Positions 1 through 6,387 are shown, counted from the first letter of the stretch. The stretch: 7,764 nt of DNA from Alphaproteobacteria bacterium (GCA_021639925.1 JAJXEL010000102.1:1-7764); one strand, 5' to 3'. A program made the numbers and translations. Notes: a model not told the origin generated them from the letters alone.

Positions 1-23
1 AACAGATCCGGATCGCTTTGATA

Positions 24-57
24 TAAAAAAAAGCCCTCTGATTTCAGAGGGCTTTCC
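24..57 (-). terminator. Intrinsic terminator of htpG
   Basis: An 11-bp perfect stem (31-41 pairs with 44-54; arm AAGCCCTCTGA) is followed, read on the - strand, by a run of eight T including the end of the stem. It lies 19 bp past the htpG stop. On the + strand the stem is followed by TTTCCCTTTTT, so it could also terminate a convergent gene ending to the left of the window. Confidence 0.92.
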
Positions 58-73
58 CTTTTTACATCGTCTA

Positions 74-1933
74 TTATTCGACGGCGGACATCATAAAATC
101 CGTCACGCGCTGGGAAAATGCCGCGGGATCTTTGATCGGTTCGCCTTCGATAATTTTCGCCTGGTCAAACAACACCTGCACCAACGCTTTGTTCGTATCG
201 CCCGTATCGCCGGCCGCGACTTTCGCCGCCAGCTTTTTAATCAGCGGGTGGCGCGGGTTAATATCAAAATAACGGTTGCTGACGTATAAAGACGGCTGGT
301 TATGCTGGCGCATCAGGCGTTCCAGGTGAATCGAAGCTTCGCCGTCCCCGGTCGAAAGGGCAACGGGGCTTTTTGTCAGACGTTCCGTCGTGCGGACTTC
401 TTTGACTTCGTCGCCGACAATTTCTTTCATAAACTTCGTCAAAGCGTCTAAATCGGCTTGCGGCGCTTTTTCCGTTTTGTCGGACTGATCCGTAATCAAC
501 AGCGTTTCCAGTTCCTGCGCGCCGGAATTGACGGATTTGATCGGTTTTTCTTTATACTGCGTCAGTCCCTGCGGCCAGAATTCGTCAATCGGGTCGGTTA
601 ACAGCAGGACTTCGATCCCGCGGGCGGCGAAACCTTCCAGCTGCGGATTGTTACGCAATACGCCCAGATCGTCGCCGGTAATATAATAAATGCTTTTCTG
701 GCCGTCTTTCATGCGCGAAATATAATCCGCCAGCGTTGTCAGACCGTCGCCGTTCGTCGAATAAAAACGGCAGAGTTCGGCGATTTCTTCGCGGTTATAG
801 GAATCTTCGAAAATGCCTTCTTTTAACACGGCGCCGAAAGCGTTCCAGAATGTCAGGTATTCCTGTTCGTTTTCGGAACGTTTTTTCAGCTCGCCCAAAA
901 TGCGGCGGACAACGCCTGTTTTAATTTTCGCCAAAACGGGCGTTTTTTGCAGCATTTCGCGCGAAACGTTCAGCGGCAGTTCTTTGGTGTCGATAACACC
1001 TTGCACAAAACGCAGGTAATTCGGCAGCATATCGGGAACCTGGTCGGTAATGAAAACGCGGTTGATGTACAGCTTGATCTGCGCGTTGCGGTTGGGTTGG
1101 AAAATGTCAAACGGCGTTTTGGTCGGAATAAACATCAGGGCCGTGTATTCGATTGTTCCTTCGGCTTTATAGTGCAGAATGTCCCACGGGTCGTCGAAAG
1201 CGTGCGAAATATGGCGGTAAAAATCCTTGTACTGCGCGTCGGTAATATCGGCCTTGTTGCGCGTCCACAGGGCGCTGGCCATATTGATCGTTTCCGTTTC
1301 GCCCATATAGTGCATGATGACGGGAAAAGAAATATGGTCGGAAAACTGACGCACGATGCGGCGAACTTCGGCGGCTTCGGCATACTGGTAAGCGTCCGGT
1401 TTTAAATAAAGCGTGATTTTCGTGCCGCGGGAAACGTCCTTTTCTTCGGTAATCGTAAAGGATCCTTTGCCCGTTGACGTCCACAGCCAGCCTTCTTCTT
1501 CGCCGGCTTTGCGGGAACGGACTTCAACCTTTTCTGCAACCATAAACGCGGAATAAAATCCGACCCCGAACTGGCCGATAATTGTCGCGTCTTTTTGTTT
1601 GTCGCCGGTTAAGTTGTTTAAAAATTCGGCGGAACCTGAACGCCCGATCGATCCCAGGTCTTTGATTAAATCCTGTTTGTTCATGCCGATGCCGTTGTCG
1701 GCAATCGTTAAAGTATGTGCGTCTTTGTCAGGGGTAATGTCAATTTTAAATTCGCCGTCGCCTTTGGCAATATCCGGTTTCATAATCGCGGCATAGCGCA
1801 GTTTGTCGCAGGCGTCCGACGCGTTGGAAACCAGTTCCCTTAAAAAAATGTCCGTGTCCGAATAAAGCGCGTTGACAACAATGTCTAAAATTTTGCCGAC
1901 TTCGGCTTGAAATTGCATTTTTTCTTCTGACAT
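74..1933 (-). CDS. htpG: Molecular chaperone HtpG (bacterial Hsp90)
   Basis: This is the cytosolic ATP-dependent Hsp90 chaperone, a homodimer that remodels client proteins together with the DnaK system. The protein has 619 residues, close to E. coli HtpG (624). The N-terminal GHKL ATPase domain shows E33 and N37 in FLRELVSNASDA, D79 in DNGIGM, and the glycine lid loop GQFGVGFYSAF near 120-130. The middle domain has the LPLNVSREML segment, whose arginine contacts the ATP phosphate in the family. There is no MEEVD tail, as expected for bacteria. The frame can be opened four codons earlier at a TTG (1945), but that codon lies on the Shine-Dalgarno GGAGG, so ATG 1933 is the better start. The gene is monocistronic in view, divergent from the helicase gene, and closed by a strong terminator. 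Identity is secure. Confidence 0.98.
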   Translation of the reverse strand: MSEEKMQFQAEVGKILDIVVNALYSDTDIFLRELVSNASDACDKLRYAAIMKPDIAKGDGEFKIDITPDKDAHTLTIADNGIGMNKQDLIKDLGSIGRSGSAEFLNNLTGDKQKDATIIGQFGVGFYSAFMVAEKVEVRSRKAGEEEGWLWTSTGKGSFTITEEKDVSRGTKITLYLKPDAYQYAEAAEVRRIVRQFSDHISFPVIMHYMGETETINMASALWTRNKADITDAQYKDFYRHISHAFDDPWDILHYKAEGTIEYTALMFIPTKTPFDIFQPNRNAQIKLYINRVFITDQVPDMLPNYLRFVQGVIDTKELPLNVSREMLQKTPVLAKIKTGVVRRILGELKKRSENEQEYLTFWNAFGAVLKEGIFEDSYNREEIAELCRFYSTNGDGLTTLADYISRMKDGQKSIYYITGDDLGVLRNNPQLEGFAARGIEVLLLTDPIDEFWPQGLTQYKEKPIKSVNSGAQELETLLITDQSDKTEKAPQADLDALTKFMKEIVGDEVKEVRTTERLTKSPVALSTGDGEASIHLERLMRQHNQPSLYVSNRYFDINPRHPLIKKLAAKVAAGDTGDTNKALVQVLFDQAKIIEGEPIKDPAAFSQRVTDFMMSAVE

Positions 1934-1938
1934 TATAA

Positions 1939-1945
1939 CCTCCAA
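1939..1945 (-). promoter_or_regulatory. htpG Shine-Dalgarno
   Basis: The - strand reads TTGGAGG, then 5 nt, then ATG at 1933. This strong site decides the start: the upstream in-frame TTG is part of the ribosome-binding site itself. Confidence 0.85.
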
Positions 1946-1961
1946 ATTAACAAACGTGCTT

Positions 1962-1990
1962 TAATTAGGTGCGGACGCGGAAAATTTCAA
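1962..1990 (-). promoter_or_regulatory. Candidate htpG promoter, possibly RpoH-type
   Basis: On the - strand TTGAAA (1985-1990) is followed after 17 nt by TAATTA (1962-1967). Read as a sigma-32 promoter, TTGAAA is followed after 13 nt by CACCTAAT, a partial match to the heat-shock -10 consensus CCCCATNT. HtpG is commonly RpoH-controlled, which makes this plausible, but the -10 match is imperfect. Confidence 0.4.
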
Positions 1991-2015
1991 CCCTTTGTAT
2001 GAAAGTTTTTCAATC

Positions 2016-4541
2016 ATGGAACAGATTTTAACTGCTTTGCTGGGCCCGACAAATACGGGGAAAACTTATCTGGCCGTTGAAAAAATGCTGACACACAAAT
2101 CCGGTATGATCGGGTTTCCCTTGCGGCTGCTGGCGCGGGAAAATTACGACAGAATCGTCAGGTTAAAAGGCGTCGAAAACGTCGCTTTGATTACAGGCGA
2201 AGAAAAAATCATGCCAAAAAACCCGTCTTATTTCGTCTGCACGGTCGAAGCGATGCCTTTGGACAGGCCGGTTGATTTTCTGGCGGTTGACGAAATCCAA
2301 ATGGCCGCCGACGTTGAACGCGGGCATATCTTTACGGATCGCCTGCTGCATGCGCGCGGTCGGCGGGAAACCATGTTTTTAGGGGCGGAAACGATCAAGC
2401 CTTTGTTAAAACAGCTGATCCCGGAAACGGAAATCGAAACGCGCCCCCGTTTTTCCAAATTAAGCTATACGGGTATTAAAAAGATCACGCGGCTGCCCGC
2501 GCGTTCCGCCATTATCGGATTTTCGGTGCAGGACGTTTACGCTTTGGCCGAACTGATCCGCCGGCAAAAAGGCGGCGCGGCCGTCGTTATGGGCGCGCTC
2601 AGCCCGCGGACAAGAAATGCGCAAGTCGATATGTTCCAGTCCGGCGAAGTCGATTATCTGGTCGCGACCGACGCGATCGGCATGGGGCTGAATATGGATA
2701 TTTCTCATGTCTGCTTTACGTCTTTGCGCAAGTTTGACGGGCAGAAAATGCGCGCTTTGTCCGCCGCCGAACTGGCGCAGATCGCTGGACGCGCCGGCCG
2801 GTATATGAAAGACGGCACTTTCGGCGCGGCGGCGGAAGCGTCCGCTTTGACGCAGGACGTGATCGACAGGATCGAAGAACACCGCTTTGACCCCTTGTCC
2901 CATTTGTTTTGGCGCAACCCGGATTTAAAAACAACGTCTTTGGACGCTTTGATATATAGCTTGAACGTCCGGCCGTCTTTGCCCGGTCTGATCGGTGCGC
3001 GCAAAGCCGAAGACCAGCGGGTTTTGGAAATTTTGGCGCGGGATACGGGAATTGTCCGGCTGGCCAATCATGCTTCGCGCGTCAGGCTGCTGTGGGAAAT
3101 CTGCCAGATTCCCGATTTCCGCAAAATAACGCCCGAAGCCCATGCCCGGCTTTTGGCGCAGATTTACCGTCTGATTTTGGACAAAGGCGAATTGCCGCAG
3201 GATTGGTTTGAAAAACAGGTAAAAATGCTGGACAATACCAACGGAGATATTGATGTTGTTACGGGACGTATTGCAGGAATCAGAATTTGGACGTATATTG
3301 CGCAAAGAAAAGAATGGATCGGCCGGTCGGAATACTGGCGGGACATGACAAGAGCCGTTGAAGACAGGCTGTCCGACGCTTTGCATCGGAAACTGGCGCA
3401 GCGGTTCGTGGACAAGCGTACATCTGTTTTGGTAAAAGGTATGAAAACACAGGTAGAATTATTTACAAAAATCGAAGAAGACGGCTCTGTTGAAGTCGAA
3501 GGCCAATCTGTCGGAAAAATGGAAGGATTGCGTTTCGTGCCGATTACGGGCGCCGGAAAGTTTGCCGACCGCGTTTTGATTTCCGCGGCGGAAAAGGCTT
3601 TGCAGGCTGAATTTCAAAACAGGATTGCGGCGATTGTCAATGCTGCGGAAGACGCTTTTACACTGGAAAACGACGCGCGGATCAGCTGGCGGGGACAGCC
3701 GCTGGGCAAAGTCGTCAAAGGTCGCGATATTCTGCACCCCGTTGTCGCTTTAAGCGTTCATGAAACGATCGATCAGGCGCAGATTGATCAGGTAAAGGCG
3801 CGGCTGAACGGCTGGCTGGAAGTTTATCTGGCCAATAAAATCGCGCCGTTGTTTTCGGCTTTGCGCACGCTGGACGAAGAAAACGCTTCCGGTTCCGCCC
3901 GCGGTATTTTATGGCAGGTTGCCGAACAACTGGGGACAATGCCGCGCGAAAAAGTATTCGATTTGATCAAAGGATTAAACGAAGCGGATAAAAAAGTACT
4001 GGCAAAGGCCGGATTGCGGCTGGGACATGATTATTTGTTCTTCCCGATGCTGTTAAAACCCGCCGCACAGCGCGTCTGCGCGGTTTTATGGAAAGTCTGG
4101 TTTGAAAAAACGCAGTATGAAACGGGCTTTGCCACTGACGGCAAGATGTCGTTCGCCGTTGAACGCGGGGTGCCGCGCGCTTTGTACCTGGCGCAGGGGT
4201 ATGCTCTGGCCGGAACGCGGGCGATCCGGGTTGACGTTATGGAACGCTTTACGGCGAAACTGCGCGAAATTACGCGGCAGGACAAGGGAAAGCCGCAGGT
4301 TCTGCCTTTGGAATTGTTATCGATTGCCGGATTAAAACGCGACGAAGCCGAAGAAGTTTTCGGATTCTTGGGCTTTAAAGTCACAAAGGAAACGCAGACG
4401 ACAACGGTCGGCGAAGAAACCAAAGAAACGGAAATCCTGATGATACAGCCGAAGTTTAAAAAACGGAAAACCGAAGCGAAGGCCGAACCGGTCGATATGA
4501 CTTCGCCGTTTGCGGCTTTGGCTTCATTGAAAAAGAAATGA
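2016..4541 (+). CDS. SUV3-like DEIQ-box RNA helicase
   Basis: This is a superfamily 2 NTP-dependent helicase of the SUV3/SUPV3L1 type, whose mitochondrial relatives unwind RNA for degradation. With ATG 2016 it is 841 residues long. Visible motifs are Walker A GPTNTGKT (10-17), Walker B DEIQ (92-95, the box typical of SUV3), motif V ATDAIGMGLN (217-226) and motif VI QIAGRAGR (255-262). Residues from about 300 to 800 have no motif I can name. The tail is lysine-rich and ends MTSPFAALASLKKK, like alphaproteobacterial relatives, which I recall as often somewhat longer. A TTG at 1995 could add seven residues. ATG 2016 is preferred because MEQILTALLGPTNTGKT starts as the family does, with a weak GAAAG 10 nt upstream. 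The stop overlaps the start of the S4 gene, implying one transcript. The family call is strong; the cellular substrate is inferred. Confidence 0.92.
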   Translation: MEQILTALLGPTNTGKTYLAVEKMLTHKSGMIGFPLRLLARENYDRIVRLKGVENVALITGEEKIMPKNPSYFVCTVEAMPLDRPVDFLAVDEIQMAADVERGHIFTDRLLHARGRRETMFLGAETIKPLLKQLIPETEIETRPRFSKLSYTGIKKITRLPARSAIIGFSVQDVYALAELIRRQKGGAAVVMGALSPRTRNAQVDMFQSGEVDYLVATDAIGMGLNMDISHVCFTSLRKFDGQKMRALSAAELAQIAGRAGRYMKDGTFGAAAEASALTQDVIDRIEEHRFDPLSHLFWRNPDLKTTSLDALIYSLNVRPSLPGLIGARKAEDQRVLEILARDTGIVRLANHASRVRLLWEICQIPDFRKITPEAHARLLAQIYRLILDKGELPQDWFEKQVKMLDNTNGDIDVVTGRIAGIRIWTYIAQRKEWIGRSEYWRDMTRAVEDRLSDALHRKLAQRFVDKRTSVLVKGMKTQVELFTKIEEDGSVEVEGQSVGKMEGLRFVPITGAGKFADRVLISAAEKALQAEFQNRIAAIVNAAEDAFTLENDARISWRGQPLGKVVKGRDILHPVVALSVHETIDQAQIDQVKARLNGWLEVYLANKIAPLFSALRTLDEENASGSARGILWQVAEQLGTMPREKVFDLIKGLNEADKKVLAKAGLRLGHDYLFFPMLLKPAAQRVCAVLWKVWFEKTQYETGFATDGKMSFAVERGVPRALYLAQGYALAGTRAIRVDVMERFTAKLREITRQDKGKPQVLPLELLSIAGLKRDEAEEVFGFLGFKVTKETQTTTVGEETKETEILMIQPKFKKRKTEAKAEPVDMTSPFAALASLKKK

Positions 4542-4912
4542 GCGATTCCCAACGAATCGACAAATGGCTTTATTTTACGCGTTTTGCGAAAACCCGTGCG
4601 GCGGCGCAGGAAATGATCGCCGGCGGACATGTCGCCGTCAACGATGAAAAAGTCCTGAAAGCCAGCCGGGAAATAAAAGCGGGCGATGAATTGAATATTC
4701 TGCGCGGTTCCGTGCGGTTTTTCGTGCGCGTGGCGGGATTTGCCGAACGCCGGGTCGGCGCGTCTGTTGCACAAACGCTGTATGAACAGATGCAAGAACC
4801 GGAAAATCTGGCTCCGCCGCCGAAAAAAGCGTTTGAATGCCGTGCGGCGGGATCGGGCCGGCCGACCAAACGCGACAGACGGGCGATTAACAGACTGAAG
4901 GGGAAATTTTAA
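4538..4912 (+). CDS. Hsp15-like S4-domain RNA-binding protein
   Basis: A 124-residue protein related to E. coli Hsp15 (HslR), which binds 50S subunits carrying a stranded peptidyl-tRNA and helps to recycle them. The S4 fold spans about residues 5-60 and begins RIDKWLYFTRFAKTRAAAQ, followed by IAGGHVAVND and a K-x-S-R-x-I-K-x-GD turn. The C-terminus GRPTKRDRRAINRLKGKF matches in character the basic Hsp15 tail (RRPDKKERR and following). The ATG overlaps the helicase TGA by 4 nt (ATGA), with no strong Shine-Dalgarno, so translational coupling to the helicase is likely. The gene converges on mntA with an 18-bp gap between stop codons. The family is clear. The ribosome-rescue role is transferred from E. 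coli and is less certain here. Confidence 0.92.
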   Translation: MSDSQRIDKWLYFTRFAKTRAAAQEMIAGGHVAVNDEKVLKASREIKAGDELNILRGSVRFFVRVAGFAERRVGASVAQTLYEQMQEPENLAPPPKKAFECRAAGSGRPTKRDRRAINRLKGKF

Positions 4913-4914
4913 TC

Positions 4915-4940
4915 GGAAAACAGAAAAAATTCAGTTTTCT
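4915..4940. terminator. Weak hairpin between convergent S4 and mntA genes
   Basis: GAAAAC (4916-4921) pairs with GTTTTC (4934-4939). After one A-A mismatch, GAA pairs with TTC across an AAAA loop. The hairpin overlaps the mntA stop codon and starts 3 nt past the S4 stop. The stem is A+T-rich and the T-run after it is broken, so terminator function is doubtful. Confidence 0.3.
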
Positions 4941-5236
4941 TTGTCGTTCAGAAAAACCAGATCTTTTTCTATCAGTTTGTAAAAATCGGGATCAATCTTG
5001 TGGTAATCGCAAAAATTAACAATATACGGCAGGCAGCTGTCATCGCATTTTTGCTTGATTTCTTCCAACATTTCAGACGGCATAACCGTTTTGCCGCAAA
5101 TCAAAATATCCAAGTCGGACGTTTTTTCAAATCCGCCTTTGGCACGAGAACCATAACAGGCAAAACGGAAATCCGTTTGGTACGGCGCGAAAATATCCTT
5201 TAAGACGCGCAGTTCGTGTAAACTGACACCAATCAT
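4931..5236 (-). CDS. MntA/HI0073-type minimal nucleotidyltransferase antitoxin
   Basis: A 101-residue nucleotidyltransferase of the Pol-beta superfamily, the antitoxin half of HEPN/MNT (type VII) systems. Studied MntA proteins transfer AMP from ATP to a tyrosine of the HEPN toxin and so inactivate it. The signature GS-x10-D-x-D is complete: G29, S30, D41, D43 in YGSRAKGGFEKTSDLDILI. The later strand that carries the third metal-binding acid in relatives reads PYIVNFCDY. By my by-eye alignment to HI0073 (RVDLLDW), the acid position is N74, with D77 three residues on. The ATG overlaps the toxin stop by 4 nt (ATGA), so translation is coupled, with GGCAGG upstream as a Shine-Dalgarno inside the toxin gene. 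The segment is richer in A+T than the helicase operon beside it, which suggests acquisition. Family call is firm; enzymatic activity is uncertain because of N74. Confidence 0.9.
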   Translation of the reverse strand: MIGVSLHELRVLKDIFAPYQTDFRFACYGSRAKGGFEKTSDLDILICGKTVMPSEMLEEIKQKCDDSCLPYIVNFCDYHKIDPDFYKLIEKDLVFLNDKEN

Positions 5237-5649
5237 TGACGGCCTGCCGCTTTGTTAAAAGAAGCCGCTAAGATTTCAACGTCATTTATAAAACGGGGAA
5301 TAACAGTCAAAACGGAACGGGATTTTTCAATGTTGTATTCGTGCGCCGTCTCGTTGCGCTTAAGATAGTATTCTTTCCAATTTTCCCAATCGCCGATCAT
5401 ATTATATCCGCTCATCAGCCGGAAAATATTGTTGACGGTCAGTTCTTCATCTGATTTTCCATAAACCAGTTTCAGATACTTTTTCATCAGTTTCCAAGAT
5501 GTTTTCAACGTATATTCATATCGTTGAATACAGGAATCGGCAATAATAGAGCTCAAAGTTTCATCTTTGTTATTTTGATATGCCGTCCACGCTTCGCGCA
5601 AAGTCTGCAGAGATTTTTCCAAAACTTCCGTTTTAAATTCTGCTGTCAT
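5233..5649 (-). CDS. HEPN toxin, HI0074-like (nucleotidyltransferase substrate-binding family)
   Basis: A 138-residue, probably all-helical HEPN-domain protein, the toxin partner of the adjacent nucleotidyltransferase. HEPN toxins are RNases acting as dimers. The active-site motif R-x4-H-x-Y is present as R98, H103 and Y105 in KRNETAHEYN. In studied HepT proteins this tyrosine is the one AMPylated by MntA. Other family features are the helix around 40-60 (SCIQRYEYTLKTSWKLMKKY), close in pattern to HI0074 (AIQKFEFVYELSLKMMKRQ), and a GYNMIGDWENWKEY segment. It starts at ATG 5649 with AAAGG 9 nt upstream. It is first in the two-gene operon, toxin before antitoxin, with its own promoter and a palindrome over the presumed start site. 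The pair could protect against phage or simply persist by addiction; the sequence does not say which. Confidence 0.9.
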   Translation of the reverse strand: MTAEFKTEVLEKSLQTLREAWTAYQNNKDETLSSIIADSCIQRYEYTLKTSWKLMKKYLKLVYGKSDEELTVNNIFRLMSGYNMIGDWENWKEYYLKRNETAHEYNIEKSRSVLTVIPRFINDVEILAASFNKAAGRQ

Positions 5650-5664
5650 GAAAAAAGCCTTTAA

Positions 5665-5680
5665 GTGTTTTTATAAACAC
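5665..5680. promoter_or_regulatory. Palindromic candidate operator of the HEPN/MNT operon
   Basis: GTGTTT (5665-5670) and AAACAC (5675-5680) form an inverted repeat with a 4-bp spacer; 14 of 16 positions are palindromic. It lies just downstream of the -10 box and covers the expected transcription start. That is a usual place for an autoregulatory operator of a toxin-antitoxin operon. Binding by a protein is inferred. Confidence 0.5.
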
Positions 5681-5684
5681 GGCC

Positions 5685-5714
5685 ATATTAGCGTATCGTT
5701 ACTTTTTTTGCCAA
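5685..5714 (-). promoter_or_regulatory. Promoter of the HEPN/MNT operon
   Basis: On the - strand the -35 box TTGGCA (5709-5714), an 18-nt spacer and the -10 box TAATAT (5685-5690) are close to the sigma-70 consensus. Transcription would start near 5678, about 29 nt before the toxin ATG. Confidence 0.65.
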
Positions 5715-5757
5715 GACGGCATGAATACATAAATTTTGACGGCTTTCAGATTCGGGC

Positions 5758-5785
5758 TTGAAAAAACGTCAAAAATGTCTATATT
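5758..5785 (+). promoter_or_regulatory. Candidate ferredoxin promoter
   Basis: TTGAAA (5758-5763), a 16-nt spacer and TATATT (5780-5785) would start transcription near 5792, giving a leader of about 33 nt. The hexamer ACGTCA occurs twice around it (5766-5771 and 5791-5796). With the HEPN/MNT genes separating it from the S4 gene, the ferredoxin needs its own promoter. Confidence 0.5.
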
Positions 5786-5798
5786 GCTTTACGTCATA

Positions 5799-5812
5799 CA
5801 AAACTAGTTTTG
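5799..5812. repeat. Perfect 14-bp palindrome before the ferredoxin Shine-Dalgarno
   Basis: CAAAACTAGTTTTG is its own reverse complement. It falls in the predicted 5' leader and its last G is the first base of the Shine-Dalgarno GAGGAG. It could be an operator for a dimeric regulator. It is A+T-rich without an unpaired loop, so a stable RNA hairpin is less likely. Confidence 0.5.
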
Positions 5813-5817
5813 AGGAG
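5812..5817 (+). promoter_or_regulatory. Ferredoxin Shine-Dalgarno
   Basis: GAGGAG lies 7 nt before ATG 5825. It rules out the in-frame TTG at 5810, which the site overlaps. Confidence 0.85.
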
Positions 5818-5824
5818 ATTTACT

Positions 5825-6049
5825 ATGGCTTCTGTTGTTAATGATTCCTGCGTGAAATGCCTGACCTGCGTTGACGTTTGCCCGGTCGGCGCGTTCGTTG
5901 AACTTGATACGCAGGTTGTCGTCAACCCTGATACCTGCATTGACTGCGGCGTCTGCATTTCCGAATGCCCGCAGGGCGCCATCACCACCGAAGATGAAGC
6001 GGACGAAAAATGGATTAAGTTTAACGCTGAAGAATCGCAGAAAGCTTAA
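5825..6049 (+). CDS. 2[4Fe-4S] ferredoxin (FdxA-like scaffold)
   Basis: A 74-residue soluble electron carrier. The first cluster motif is C9-x2-C12-x2-C15-x3-C19-P and the second is C38-x2-C41-x2-C44-x3-C48-P, so two [4Fe-4S] clusters are predicted. The opening MASVVNDSC and the PDTCIDCGVC segment resemble alphaproteobacterial FdxA. FdxA, however, has C-x2-C-x4-C-x3-CP and a further cysteine giving a 3Fe/4Fe pair. Here two residues are missing and that further cysteine is A23. The protein is also shorter than FdxA, which is over 100 residues. The tail is acidic and hydrophilic. The start is fixed by GAGGAG 7 nt upstream, with its own promoter-like sequence and a terminator right after. Its electron donor and acceptor cannot be told from this window. 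The ferredoxin call is very secure; its descent from FdxA is inference. Confidence 0.95.
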   Translation: MASVVNDSCVKCLTCVDVCPVGAFVELDTQVVVNPDTCIDCGVCISECPQGAITTEDEADEKWIKFNAEESQKA

Positions 6050-6062
6050 TTGAAAATAAAAC

Positions 6063-6091
6063 AAAACCCTCCGGCGGCGGAGGGTTTTTTT
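6063..6091. terminator. Bidirectional terminator between ferredoxin and XRE genes
   Basis: An 11-bp perfect stem (AAAACCCTCCG, 6063-6073, with 6078-6088) closes a GCGG loop and is followed on the + strand by T7 (6085-6091). Read on the - strand it is followed by TTTTGTTTTATTTT. It therefore serves both convergent genes. The XRE stop codon lies inside the + strand T-run. Confidence 0.93.
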
Positions 6092-6359
6092 ATGCCTGAA
6101 AACCGTCGTCGTTTGCGTCTTCGGCTTCTTTGATGATTTCCTTTAAATCGACGCCGATACACGAAGTAATCATAAATAAAGTCCGTAAAGTCGGACTGTT
6201 TTGCTGTTTTTCCATTAAAGTAATCGCCGTGCGGCTAATACCGGTCTGTTCGGATATTTTTAATTTCGTAATCTTGCGTTCCGCGCGCTTTGCGGCAAGG
6301 ATTTTAACGACTTTTTTAGATAATGTTTCGGCATCTTCTCTGTTCATACCATTTAACAT
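6090..6359 (-). CDS. Small XRE/HTH_3-family transcriptional regulator
   Basis: An 89-residue DNA-binding protein of the Cro/C1 type. The helix-turn-helix lies at about 31-50 (KLKISEQTGISRTAITLMEK), and the next part NSPTLRTLFMITSCIGVDLKEII is the usual fourth and fifth helix of HTH_3 domains. Nothing follows but a short acidic tail, so there is no enzymatic or ligand-binding domain. ATG 6359 is used here; ATG 6347 (NREDAETL...) is equally possible, since neither has a clear Shine-Dalgarno. It converges on the ferredoxin gene and lies downstream of the split toxin gene on the same strand, 189 bp away. Its target is unknown. It may be a phage or island remnant, or an orphan antitoxin-type regulator. 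It is not a recognisable toxin immunity protein. Confidence 0.85.
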   Translation of the reverse strand: MLNGMNREDAETLSKKVVKILAAKRAERKITKLKISEQTGISRTAITLMEKQQNSPTLRTLFMITSCIGVDLKEIIKEAEDANDDGFQA

Positions 6360-6387
6360 TATGTATTGACGGCTTGATTTAAATGTA

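Noticed and set aside
1..30. Possible C-terminal end of a + strand gene converging on htpG (stop TGA at 19-21 in frame 1)
   Set aside because: Only six codons are visible, and stops occur by chance in any frame. The bidirectional look of the terminator hints at it but cannot show it.
947..1405. A 152-codon open frame on the + strand inside htpG, and similar long frames antisense to the helicase (for example 4031-4795 on the - strand)
   Set aside because: They lie antisense to strongly supported genes, show no family motif or ribosome-binding site, and are explained by the codon use of the real gene.
5736..5741. TTGACG as a -35 box for the ferredoxin gene
   Set aside because: No -10 hexamer lies at 16-18 nt; the TTGAAA/TATATT pair further on fits better.
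5810..5824. Upstream TTG starts for ferredoxin (5810), htpG (1945) and the helicase (1995)
   Set aside because: The first two overlap the Shine-Dalgarno sequences of the better ATG starts. The third adds residues not expected at the family N-terminus.
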